A stretch of 7,017 nt of DNA from an uncultured Eubacteriales bacterium. Its GTDB lineage: Bacteria; Bacillota; Clostridia; Christensenellales; CAG-917. Positions within the stretch are counted from its first letter, which is position 1. Each line of letters starts with the position of its first letter. The stretch is from contig USEV01000043.1 in the NCBI GenBank assembly GCA_900553825.1, positions 1-7,017 on the forward strand, in the 5' to 3' direction. Shown in pieces: positions 1 to 5,720 of this stretch. Under the pieces are notes generated by a model. The model worked only from the letters and a program-made list of their open reading frames with translations. It searched no databases and was not told the DNA's origin. The position numbers were made by a program, and so were the translations under genes.

Positions 1-41
1 GAGCCTTATCGTCGGCAGCGTCAGATGTGTATAAGAGACAG
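1..41 (+). other. Illumina Nextera adapter and index left on the contig end (not genomic)
   Basis: Bases 23-41 read AGATGTGTATAAGAGACAG, the 19-bp Tn5 mosaic end used in Nextera tagmentation. Bases 9-22 (TCGTCGGCAGCGTC) are the Nextera Read 1 tail. Bases 1-8 (GAGCCTTA) match, from memory, the i5 index S521 of the Nextera XT v2 set. The order index, tail, mosaic end is exactly that of the library molecule, so biological DNA starts at base 42. The mosaic end should not be read as a natural Tn5 or IS50 end. The match of all three parts in the right order makes chance implausible. Confidence 0.98.
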
Positions 42-43
42 AC

Positions 44-391
44 GATTGGGTGTTTGAAAGCCTCACCGTCACGGAGGACGACGCGGTGCATATCTACAAG
101 GTGTCGGTGGGCGGCGAATACGACGGAATGACGGTTGACGCCGACATGGTGAAGGTGAGCTTCAACACGGGGGCGTTCTTCCTGGACTTCGCCGACGGCA
201 CGGAGCGTTGGGGAGAGTGGAAGGCGGGTGCCGAACGCGGCGGCGCGCACATGATTGTGTACACCTACCCGAACGGAGATGTCTGCTACGGCACATGCGG
301 GATTACGACTGAATACGACGGCACGGAATACGCGCAGCTCTACATCGTGGACGGGAACAAATCCTACATATTCGTCGCCGCGACGGAGTGA
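44..391 (+). CDS. Hypothetical beta-rich protein, 5'-truncated
   Basis: I do not recognise this gene. The frame is open from the first genomic bases (Asp-Trp-Val at 44-52), so the true start lies off the contig. A GTG at 50 is the first possible start codon, but no ribosome binding site can be judged because adapter lies just upstream. About 115 residues remain. They alternate hydrophobic and polar residues, are rich in Asp, Gly, Thr and Tyr, and have no obvious membrane segment. Repeated turn-like pieces (FADGTERWGEW, YPNGDVCYG, TEYDGTEYAQLYIVDG) suggest a small all-beta fold, perhaps of lipocalin-like type, as in many small exported Firmicutes proteins. That comparison is a guess. It ends at TGA 389-391, 93 bp before the next gene on the same strand. 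Confidence 0.7.
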   Translation, partial: DWVFESLTVTEDDAVHIYKVSVGGEYDGMTVDADMVKVSFNTGAFFLDFADGTERWGEWKAGAERGGAHMIVYTYPNGDVCYGTCGITTEYDGTEYAQLYIVDGNKSYIFVAATE

Positions 392-398
392 CCGTGCG

Positions 399-410
399 CC
401 GCACGTGCGG
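399..410. repeat. Perfect 12-bp palindrome with a CACGTG core
   Basis: CCGCACGTGCGG is its own reverse complement. It lies 8 bases after the stop of the upstream gene, in the spacer before the membrane-protein gene. An overlapping 5-bp hairpin (CGTGC, loop GCC, GCACG, 393-405) is also possible. There is no T-run after it, so it does not look like a terminator. A dimeric regulator site is possible. It contains the only ACGT of the whole window. Confidence 0.4.
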
Positions 411-455
411 GAAGCGAAATCACCGTCGCGCGAAAGCACGACGGAGAAATAAATC

Positions 456-470
456 GCGGACACAGTCCGC
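456..470 (+). promoter_or_regulatory. Short hairpin just upstream of the membrane-protein ribosome binding site
   Basis: GCGGAC, loop ACA, GTCCGC form a perfect 6-bp stem with a 3-base loop. It ends 4 bases before the purine-rich AGGGGG (474-479) that serves as ribosome binding site for the ATG at 485. In the mRNA it could affect translation start or stability. The same arms could be an inverted-repeat operator in DNA. No function is proven. Confidence 0.35.
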
Positions 471-484
471 AGCAGGGGGTAATT

Positions 485-1294
485 ATGTTGCTTTCTATGT
501 TGTCGGCAAAGGTGCCGGGCACCACGACGCCCGAGATGCTGGAAGAGGTCATGCAGGATGTCGGCACGCTCAAGTGGTATGTCGTGCCGATGTTGCTGGT
601 GGTGCTCTACATCCTGGTGAACGAGCTCAAGAAGGGGAACTACAACATCCTCTTCGGGGCGACGGCGTTCTGGTTCATGGATGTGTTCAACGAGACATGG
701 AACGCCATGGTCTATGCGACCACGGGGCAACCCGTGTGGGGCACGACGGCGGCGGGCGGAAGCGCGTTGCAGATACTCGTCGGCTACAACATCGAGATAT
801 CGTTCATGTTCTTCATGCTCGGCGTTGTGGCGTGCAAGCTGCTCAAGACATCGCCCGACGCGGAATCGGGCAAGTTCTTCGACGGCAACGCCAACTGGCT
901 GCACGACCCCAACAACATGTACTATATGTGCAATGTGACGGGCAAAAACCTCTCCGCCTCGGAGCGCGCAATCAAGACCAAGGCGGTGCTCGGCAGGGTG
1001 ATACCCGGCGTGGCGGGCGCGGTCGCCGCGGTCATCATCGAGATTTTGCTCAATGCGTGCGGGGTGCTGACATGGGAAAAATCCTGGTGGCAGCCCTCCA
1101 TGCCCATAATCCTGTTCCTCATAGGATACTGTCCCTTCTACTTTGCCGCCTATGTGGTGCACGACCTGCCGCGCAGGAAACAGCTGGTGGTGCTCGGTTG
1201 CATAGTGGGCGTCACGGTGCTGCTTCTGATCATCGCTGGAAGCCTCGGAATGCTGGGCAAGCAGATCCCGGACGGCTTCCCCTACATGAAGTGA
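485..1294 (+). CDS. Orphan polytopic membrane protein, about six transmembrane segments
   Basis: This 269-residue protein is not one I recognise. The ATG at 485 follows AGGGGGT with a 5-base gap. Hydrophobic segments lie at roughly residues 31-47, 53-70, 95-120, 172-192, 204-226 and 234-255, giving about six helices. A polar loop of about 50 residues (121-171) separates helices 3 and 4. The second segment carries acidic and aromatic residues (FWFMDVFNETWN, 62-73), and helix 3 has an Asn-Ile-Glu in its core (102-104). Such buried polar residues suggest a transport or enzymatic role, but no family motif is clear. The first 30 residues are not a classical signal peptide. A strong terminator follows, so it is transcribed apart from the downstream operon. 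It may share a transcript with the truncated gene upstream. Confidence 0.85.
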   Translation: MLLSMLSAKVPGTTTPEMLEEVMQDVGTLKWYVVPMLLVVLYILVNELKKGNYNILFGATAFWFMDVFNETWNAMVYATTGQPVWGTTAAGGSALQILVGYNIEISFMFFMLGVVACKLLKTSPDAESGKFFDGNANWLHDPNNMYYMCNVTGKNLSASERAIKTKAVLGRVIPGVAGAVAAVIIEILLNACGVLTWEKSWWQPSMPIILFLIGYCPFYFAAYVVHDLPRRKQLVVLGCIVGVTVLLLIIAGSLGMLGKQIPDGFPYMK

Positions 1295-1303
1295 TTTGAA
1301 AAA

Positions 1304-1321
1304 ACGGCGGTTACGGCGGTT
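1304..1321 (+). repeat. Tandem 9-bp duplication
   Basis: ACGGCGGTT occurs twice in direct succession, 10 bases after the stop of the membrane-protein gene and just before the terminator stem. It may be a slippage duplication. No function is suggested. Confidence 0.4.
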
Positions 1322-1322
1322 G

Positions 1323-1362
1323 CCCACGCACCGGGGAAGAGCGTCCCCGGTGCGCGGGTTTT
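1323..1362 (+). terminator. Rho-independent terminator after the membrane-protein gene
   Basis: An 11-bp perfect stem (CGCACCGGGGA, 1327-1337, pairing with TCCCCGGTGCG, 1344-1354) closes a 6-base loop. After one A-C mismatch the stem is extended by CCC (1323-1325) against GGG (1356-1358). TTTT follows at 1359-1362. It lies 28 bases past the stop codon. The long GC-rich stem makes it convincing despite the short T-run. There is no equivalent A-run on the left, so it acts on the + strand only. Confidence 0.85.
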
Positions 1363-1422
1363 CGCGGCGCGGAAGCGCCTTTCGATTTTCATAAATTGCA
1401 CTCCGACTCACGCGCGCGAGCG

Positions 1423-1444
1423 CCTTGCGGGCGGGAGCGCAAGG
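1423..1444. repeat. Inverted repeat upstream of the operon promoter region
   Basis: CCTTGCG (1423-1429) and CGCAAGG (1438-1444) are perfect inverted arms around an 8-base loop. The right arm abuts the phased TGT repeats. It could be a second regulator site or a weak stem. No T-run follows. Confidence 0.3.
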
Positions 1445-1473
1445 TGTAAGGAAATTGTAAGGTGTTTGTCATG
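1445..1473 (+). promoter_or_regulatory. Three direct repeats at 11-bp spacing, candidate response-regulator site
   Basis: TGTAAGG at 1445-1451, TGTAAGG at 1456-1462 and TGTCATG at 1467-1473 start exactly 11 bases apart. OmpR/PhoB-family regulators typically bind as tandem dimers to direct repeats with an 11-bp period, and a regulator of this family is encoded downstream in the same operon. The third repeat sits where a -35 box would be expected, as in activator-dependent promoters of the PhoB type. Autoregulation is therefore plausible but inferred. Confidence 0.4.
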
Positions 1474-1493
1474 CCGGGGTAATGCCTGCGCGC

Positions 1494-1502
1494 TATTATG
1501 AT
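1494..1502 (+). promoter_or_regulatory. Candidate -10 element of the operon promoter
   Basis: TATTAT (1494-1499), or the overlapping TATGAT (1497-1502), fits a sigma-A-type -10 box in an otherwise GC-rich stretch. A transcript would start near 1506, about 33 bases before the ATG. No good -35 box stands 16-18 bases upstream. The nearest, TTGTCA at 1466-1471, is 22 bases away. The lack of a -35 fits a promoter that needs an activator bound to the repeats just upstream. Confidence 0.35.
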
Positions 1503-1509
1503 AAAAGAA

Positions 1510-1523
1510 GCCGCACACGCGGC
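1510..1523 (+). promoter_or_regulatory. Leader stem-loop before the first operon gene
   Basis: GCCGC, loop ACAC, GCGGC form a perfect 5-bp stem that would lie at the very start of the predicted mRNA. It stops 5 bases short of the ribosome binding site GGAGGT (1529-1534). It may stabilise the 5' end. It is too small for any known riboswitch. Confidence 0.3.
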
Positions 1524-1538
1524 AATCCGGAGGTATGT

Positions 1539-3104
1539 ATGTCTGTCGTAATCGCGCTGACCGGCGCAAGCGGAAACATGGGCAGGGAGTGCCTGAGGCA
1601 ACTCCTCGAGCTCCAAGAGGTCGAAAAAGTCAAAATCCTGGTGCGCAAGGGTTCGCGCAAGGACCGCAATTTCGTCAATGCCGTGCGCCGCACGGCGGGG
1701 AAGCGGGTGGAGGTCGTGAAGGGTGACCTTGCCGACGCCGATTCCTGCCGCGAGCTCGTGAAGGGCACGGATTATGTCTTTCATGTCGGGGCGATAATCC
1801 CGCCCGCATCCGACCACGACCCCGAGGGCACCAAGCTCGCAAACCATGTGGGCACGCGCAACATGGTGGACGCGGTTGAGGAAATCAAGGAAAATCAGCC
1901 CAAATTCGTGCATGTTTCCACCGTGGCTCTTTACGGTCACCGCAACTATCTGCACCCCTGGGGCAGGGTGGGCGACCCGCTCCTTCCCAGCGTGTACGAT
2001 GTGTATGCGGCGAGCAAGCTGAAGGGCGAGAGGTATGTGCTGGACAGCAACCTCAAGTGCTGGGCGGTGCTGCGCCAGACGGCGATGCTGCACTACAACA
2101 TGATGCAGGACAACATGAGCGACGGGCTCATGTTCCACACCTGCATCAATGTCCCCCTGGAGTGGTCGACATCGCGTGACAGCGGACTGCTGGTCAAGCG
2201 CATAGTGGAGCGCGACCTCAAGGGCGAGGTGGACGGCTTCTGGAAAAAGTGCTACAACATCGGCGGGGGCGAGACGAACAGGGTGACGGGCTACGACACC
2301 TACGCGAAGCTCCTGACGACGATAGGTTGCGACATCGAAAAGGTGATGAACCCGGGCTGGAATTCCATACGCAATTTCCACGGGCTGTGGTTTGCGGACG
2401 GCGACGAGCTCAACGACCTCTTCGACTTCCAGCACGACACGATCGACGAGTTCTGCGAGGCGATTGTCAAGAAGTTCCCGTTCTATAAGGCGGCGAAGAT
2501 CGTGCCCTCGAAAGTGATTTCCAGCATAGGTTTCAAGCGACTGCTCAAACACATCAATTCGCCGCTTGAGTGGGTCAAAAAGGAAGATAAAGGGCGTGTT
2601 CGCGCATTTTTCGGCAGCCCCGACAACCTCAAGTGCATGGTCAAGAGCTGGAACAAGTTCCCCGTGCTCGCAAAGGGCGAGGTGGCGGACGGCAACATCG
2701 ATTACGACGCCATAAGAAAGACCGAGAACCTGCGCAAGTACGGCTTCCTGCTCAACCACGGTTACGACGAGACCAAGCCCGACAGCGAGCTCGACATCGA
2801 GGATATGCGCGGAGCGGCGGAGTACCGCGGGGGCAAGTGCCTCTCGGGCAGTATGATAAAGGGCGACCTTTACACCAAGCTCGAGTGGGAGTGCCACGAC
2901 GGTCACAAGTTCTGGGCGTCGCCCTATACGGTGCTCAAGGCGGGACACTGGTGCCCCGTGTGCTGTCAGCCCGAACCCTGGGATTTCGACAGGCTTGCGA
3001 AGTTCATGCCGTTCTATGCCCAGGTGTGGTACGACTCTCACGCCCGTGAGGAGAACACGGAGTACTTCTTCAACGGCGACAAGGCGATGTACAGGAGGTT
3101 CTGA
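1539..3104 (+). CDS. Extended SDR (NAD-dependent epimerase/dehydratase) with C-terminal zinc ribbon
   Basis: The ATG at 1539 (521 residues) is chosen because GGAGGT at 1529-1534 precedes it by 4 bases; an in-frame ATG at 1482 has no such site and would overlap the promoter. Residues 1-330 look like an extended short-chain dehydrogenase/reductase. They show the Rossmann motif TGASGNMG (8-15, Gly 9/12/15), an acidic GDLAD (62-66), the catalytic Ser in VHVSTVALYG (Ser127) and YAASK (Tyr156, Lys160). Such enzymes bind NAD(P) and epimerise, dehydrate or reduce nucleotide sugars, sterols or similar substrates; the substrate here is unknown. Residues 330-420 are a linker-like region. Residues 430-475 form a zinc-ribbon-like module, with GGKCLS (Cys434), WECHDGH (Cys452, His456) and WCPVC (Cys472, Cys475). 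The protein is soluble. The stop overlaps the next start by one base (TGATG), so translation is probably coupled. It is the first gene of the operon. Confidence 0.9.
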   Translation: MSVVIALTGASGNMGRECLRQLLELQEVEKVKILVRKGSRKDRNFVNAVRRTAGKRVEVVKGDLADADSCRELVKGTDYVFHVGAIIPPASDHDPEGTKLANHVGTRNMVDAVEEIKENQPKFVHVSTVALYGHRNYLHPWGRVGDPLLPSVYDVYAASKLKGERYVLDSNLKCWAVLRQTAMLHYNMMQDNMSDGLMFHTCINVPLEWSTSRDSGLLVKRIVERDLKGEVDGFWKKCYNIGGGETNRVTGYDTYAKLLTTIGCDIEKVMNPGWNSIRNFHGLWFADGDELNDLFDFQHDTIDEFCEAIVKKFPFYKAAKIVPSKVISSIGFKRLLKHINSPLEWVKKEDKGRVRAFFGSPDNLKCMVKSWNKFPVLAKGEVADGNIDYDAIRKTENLRKYGFLLNHGYDETKPDSELDIEDMRGAAEYRGGKCLSGSMIKGDLYTKLEWECHDGHKFWASPYTVLKAGHWCPVCCQPEPWDFDRLAKFMPFYAQVWYDSHAREENTEYFFNGDKAMYRRF

Positions 3105-3961
3105 TGAGAGTTCTGTTCACCGTGTTTTCGGCAAGCGGGAACACCGCCAGAGTGTGCGGACTTTTCGCGGAAAGGTTGCAGGAGAGGGGAGCGGAGTGCG
3201 TCACGCTCAAAATCCGCAAGGACGCCGAGACCCCCGATGTCGCGGCTTTCGACACCCTTGTCATCGGCTATCCCGTGCACGGGTTCAACGCCCCTCAAAA
3301 TGTGCTGGATTTCGCAAAGGGCTTGCCACAGACAGATGAAAAAGGTTATTATATTGTAAAGACGAGCGGCGAGCCGTTGCATGTCAACGACGCGTCCTCG
3401 CGGAAGCTGCGCAAGATACTTGCGCGGAAGGGCTACGATTACAGGGGCGAGTTCCATTATGTCATGCCGTACAACATGATTTTCCGCCATTCCGACAAGA
3501 TGGCGGCGCTCATGTGGCAGGCGGCGAAAAACACCGCTCCCGCCGACGCGGACATTGTTTTCGAAGGCGCGAAAAAGCCGCTCAACCCCAACCTCTTTGC
3601 CAAGGCGACGCGGTTTGTCGTCGCGGTGGAGCACATGGGTATGCCGCTCATCGGCAGAGGCTTCAGGGCGGATGCGGGCAAGTGCATCTCTTGCGGGAAG
3701 TGCGCGAGGCTATGCCCCCAGCTCAACATCGTCATGAAGGACGGCTTGCCCTCGTTCGGAAAGAACTGCATCGGGTGCACCGCCTGCTCCTTCAACTGCC
3801 CGACGGACGCGATTAAAATCGGCATGCTCAACAGCTGGAGGGTCAACGGCGCCTACGATATGTCGGGCGACATCGAAGGGCTCGGCAAAAAGGATGTGTG
3901 CCGCTACTGGCGCGGGTCGTATGTCAGATATTTCCGCGAGCACGGCATCGAGCTCAAATGA
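3104..3961 (+). CDS. EFR1-family flavodoxin/ferredoxin fusion, two [4Fe-4S] clusters
   Basis: This cytoplasmic electron carrier has 285 residues. The N-terminal domain (1-150) is flavodoxin-like. SASGNT (9-14) is the FMN phosphate loop and GYPVHGFNAP (55-64) the second FMN-contact loop. The C-terminal domain holds two ferredoxin motifs: CISCGKCARLCP (Cys194, 197, 200, 204) and CIGCTACSFNCP (Cys222, 225, 228, 232), each a CxxCxxCxxxCP signature of a [4Fe-4S] site. This is the layout of the EFR1 family, frequent in Clostridia, whose partners are mostly unknown. The start at 3104 is supported by AGGAGG (3092-3097) and by the one-base overlap with the SDR gene. The co-encoded FAD/[2Fe-2S] reductase is an obvious candidate electron donor (inference). 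All eight cluster cysteines are present, so the protein looks intact. Confidence 0.93.
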   Translation: MRVLFTVFSASGNTARVCGLFAERLQERGAECVTLKIRKDAETPDVAAFDTLVIGYPVHGFNAPQNVLDFAKGLPQTDEKGYYIVKTSGEPLHVNDASSRKLRKILARKGYDYRGEFHYVMPYNMIFRHSDKMAALMWQAAKNTAPADADIVFEGAKKPLNPNLFAKATRFVVAVEHMGMPLIGRGFRADAGKCISCGKCARLCPQLNIVMKDGLPSFGKNCIGCTACSFNCPTDAIKIGMLNSWRVNGAYDMSGDIEGLGKKDVCRYWRGSYVRYFREHGIELK

Positions 3962-3976
3962 GTCAAGGAGGACAAC

Positions 3977-4651
3977 ATGCGTAAAATTCTGATTGCAGAG
4001 GACAACACCGAGCTCAACGACATGATGAGGAATTACCTCATCAAGGCGGGTCACAGCGTCTACCAGGCGTTCAACGGGGCGCAGGCGCTGGAATACGCCC
4101 GCAGTATGGAGCCCGACCTCGTGCTGCTGGATATAATGATGCCCGTTGTCGACGGCTATGAGGTGTGCAAATCGCTCCGCAGGGAGCTTTCCATACCCGT
4201 CATAGTGGTGTCGGCAATCGTGGGCGAGGACGAGAAGCTCAAGATGTTCGAGCTCGGCGCGGACGACTATATGACAAAGCCCTTCTCCTTCAAGGAGATG
4301 GTGGGCAGGGTCAACGCGCAGTTGCGCCGTTACTACGAGTTCAACACCCAGGAGAGGAGCGAGAGGGTGTACGGAAAGATGAAGATTTCCTCCACCCGTC
4401 ACGAGGTCAAGGTGGACGGCGAGCCCGTCGCGCTCACCCTCAAGGAGTTCAACCTCCTCGACTTCCTCACCAAGAACGCGAACCAGATCTTCAGCAAGCA
4501 GAAGCTCATAGATGTGGTGTGGGGCTATGACGAGTACATCGACGAGAACACCGTCGCCGTCACCGTCGCACGCCTGCGCGAGAAACTCGCCAAACACGGC
4601 GTCGAGAATGTCGTCACCGTGTGGGGACTCGGCTACAAATGGCAGGATTGA
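3977..4651 (+). CDS. OmpR/PhoB-family response regulator
   Basis: This 224-residue DNA-binding regulator has the usual length. The receiver domain (1-120) has the acidic pair Glu8-Asp9, the phosphoacceptor Asp52 in LVLLDIMMP, Ser79 at the switch position and Lys101 in DDYMTKPF. The C-terminal winged helix-turn-helix (about 127-224) has the typical ALTLKEFNLLDFL, the recognition-helix segment DENTVAVTVARLREKL and the wing VWGLGYKW. AAGGAGG at 3965-3971 precedes the ATG by 5 bases, and the gap to the upstream gene is only 15 bases. Its partner is the kinase encoded next, overlapping its 3' end by 13 bases. It may bind the 11-bp-phased repeats upstream of the operon (inference). Confidence 0.96.
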   Translation: MRKILIAEDNTELNDMMRNYLIKAGHSVYQAFNGAQALEYARSMEPDLVLLDIMMPVVDGYEVCKSLRRELSIPVIVVSAIVGEDEKLKMFELGADDYMTKPFSFKEMVGRVNAQLRRYYEFNTQERSERVYGKMKISSTRHEVKVDGEPVALTLKEFNLLDFLTKNANQIFSKQKLIDVVWGYDEYIDENTVAVTVARLREKLAKHGVENVVTVWGLGYKWQD

Positions 4652-5715
4652 GAGGCAGAAAGAACTATGTCCAGCTCGCCATCGACGCAATGAACGACGG
4701 CGATGTTTCCACGCCCATCGTGCCCAGGGGCACCGCGGCACAGCGCAAGATGTTGCGCTCGCTCGAAAAGCTGCGCGTCGCCGCGCTCGAACAGCAGGTC
4801 AGACAGGCGCGCGCAATCGAGCAGAACAAGCTCGCGGTGGCAAGCGTCGCGCACGATGTCAAGACGCCGCTCGCGCTCATCTCGGGCTATGCGGAGTGCC
4901 TGCAGGACGGCATGGACGACAAGGACTATCTTGCCCTCATCTCCGAAAAGACGGAACAGCTCAATCAGCTCGTGCTCAAGCTCGTGGACGCGTCGAAGCA
5001 CGAGATTGAGGAGATGGACTTCCTGCGCGAGGAGGTCGACACCCGCACTTTCGTGGGCGGGGTGCTCACCAAGTTCGAACAGCTCGCGCGCAACAAGAAC
5101 ATCTCCTACAAGATAAAACACATTCCCTCCGCCCGCATCCTCGTCGACAGGCGGGACATCGAAAGGGTGTTTCAGAACATCATTTCCAACGCGGTCAAGT
5201 ACACGGAGGAGGGCGGCAAAATCGAGGTGTCCTTCAAGCGCGACGGACGCTACTTCATCGCCAGGGTCAAGGACACCGGCAGGGGCATCGACAAGAAGAA
5301 CCTGCCCTATGTTTTCGACAAGTTCTTCATGGAGGAAGCGTCGCGCACCGACTCCAAGAACTCCGGGCTGGGGCTGTATGTCGCCGACACCATCGCCCGT
5401 CGTCACGGGGGGTGGATCAAGGTCAGATCCAAAAAGGGCAAAGGCTCCTGTTTCAGCATCGGCATTCCCGAGCTCGAGGACAAGACCACCCGCACGCAGA
5501 AGTTCGAGCAGTGCCCGAAATTCGCAAAAGTCACAGTTTATGTGTTGTTTTGTTGGATTCTTCCCTGGCTTTTGAGAATTTTGCGCTTCACGGAGACCAA
5601 CCGCACCGCCACGCTCGTCGTCGGCATTCTGTGCGTGTGGCTGTGGCCGCTTGCGTTTTTGTTCGACATCATGAGCGAAATAATCTACAACAGGCTCGTC
5701 CTGGCCATGGAGTGA
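4639..5715 (+). CDS. Sensor histidine kinase with C-terminal membrane segments
   Basis: This partner of the preceding response regulator has 358 residues from the ATG at 4639. GGGGA at 4623-4627 is an acceptable, slightly distant ribosome binding site; a GTG at 4621 in frame is the alternative. The N-terminal 60 residues are soluble and helical, without a membrane anchor or sensor domain. The phosphoacceptor is His72 in ASVAHDVKTPLALISGY. The ATPase domain has Asn184 (N box), DTGRGID with Asp212 (G1), YVFDKFF with Phe226 and SGLGLY with Gly243/245 (G2), so it should be active. Unusually, two hydrophobic segments follow the catalytic domain, at about 298-317 and 325-348, forming a C-terminal hairpin. 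No periplasmic input domain exists, so any stimulus must be sensed in the membrane or cytoplasm. The tail at 5521-5585 is AT-richer with different codon use. The gene overlaps the regulator by 13 bp. Confidence 0.93.
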   Translation: MAGLRGRKNYVQLAIDAMNDGDVSTPIVPRGTAAQRKMLRSLEKLRVAALEQQVRQARAIEQNKLAVASVAHDVKTPLALISGYAECLQDGMDDKDYLALISEKTEQLNQLVLKLVDASKHEIEEMDFLREEVDTRTFVGGVLTKFEQLARNKNISYKIKHIPSARILVDRRDIERVFQNIISNAVKYTEEGGKIEVSFKRDGRYFIARVKDTGRGIDKKNLPYVFDKFFMEEASRTDSKNSGLGLYVADTIARRHGGWIKVRSKKGKGSCFSIGIPELEDKTTRTQKFEQCPKFAKVTVYVLFCWILPWLLRILRFTETNRTATLVVGILCVWLWPLAFLFDIMSEIIYNRLVLAME

Positions 5716-5720
5716 TTGCC

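Noticed and set aside
23..41. Natural Tn5/IS50 end
   Set aside because: The mosaic end is directly preceded by the synthetic Nextera tail and an index sequence, so it is library adapter.
388..1299. 303-codon plus-strand frame overlapping the membrane-protein gene
   Set aside because: It is Arg, Gly and His rich without motif, out of frame with the membrane protein, which has coherent helices and its own ribosome binding site.
1482..1538. Upstream ATG at 1482 as start of the SDR gene
   Set aside because: No ribosome binding site precedes it, the extra 19 residues are basic and unlike the family, and it would overlap the promoter. The ATG at 1539 has GGAGGT and places the Rossmann strand at the N-terminus.
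1295..1538. Riboswitch or small RNA gene in the largest gap
   Set aside because: The gap is explained by a terminator, short repeats and a promoter region. The predicted leader of about 33 bases is too short for a riboswitch, and no second terminator is seen.
1389..3041. 550-codon open frame on the minus strand
   Set aside because: It is antisense to the SDR gene, whose domains and ribosome binding site are clear. Its translation is low-complexity, rich in His, Val, Arg and Leu, as expected from the complement of GC-biased codons, and shows no family motif.
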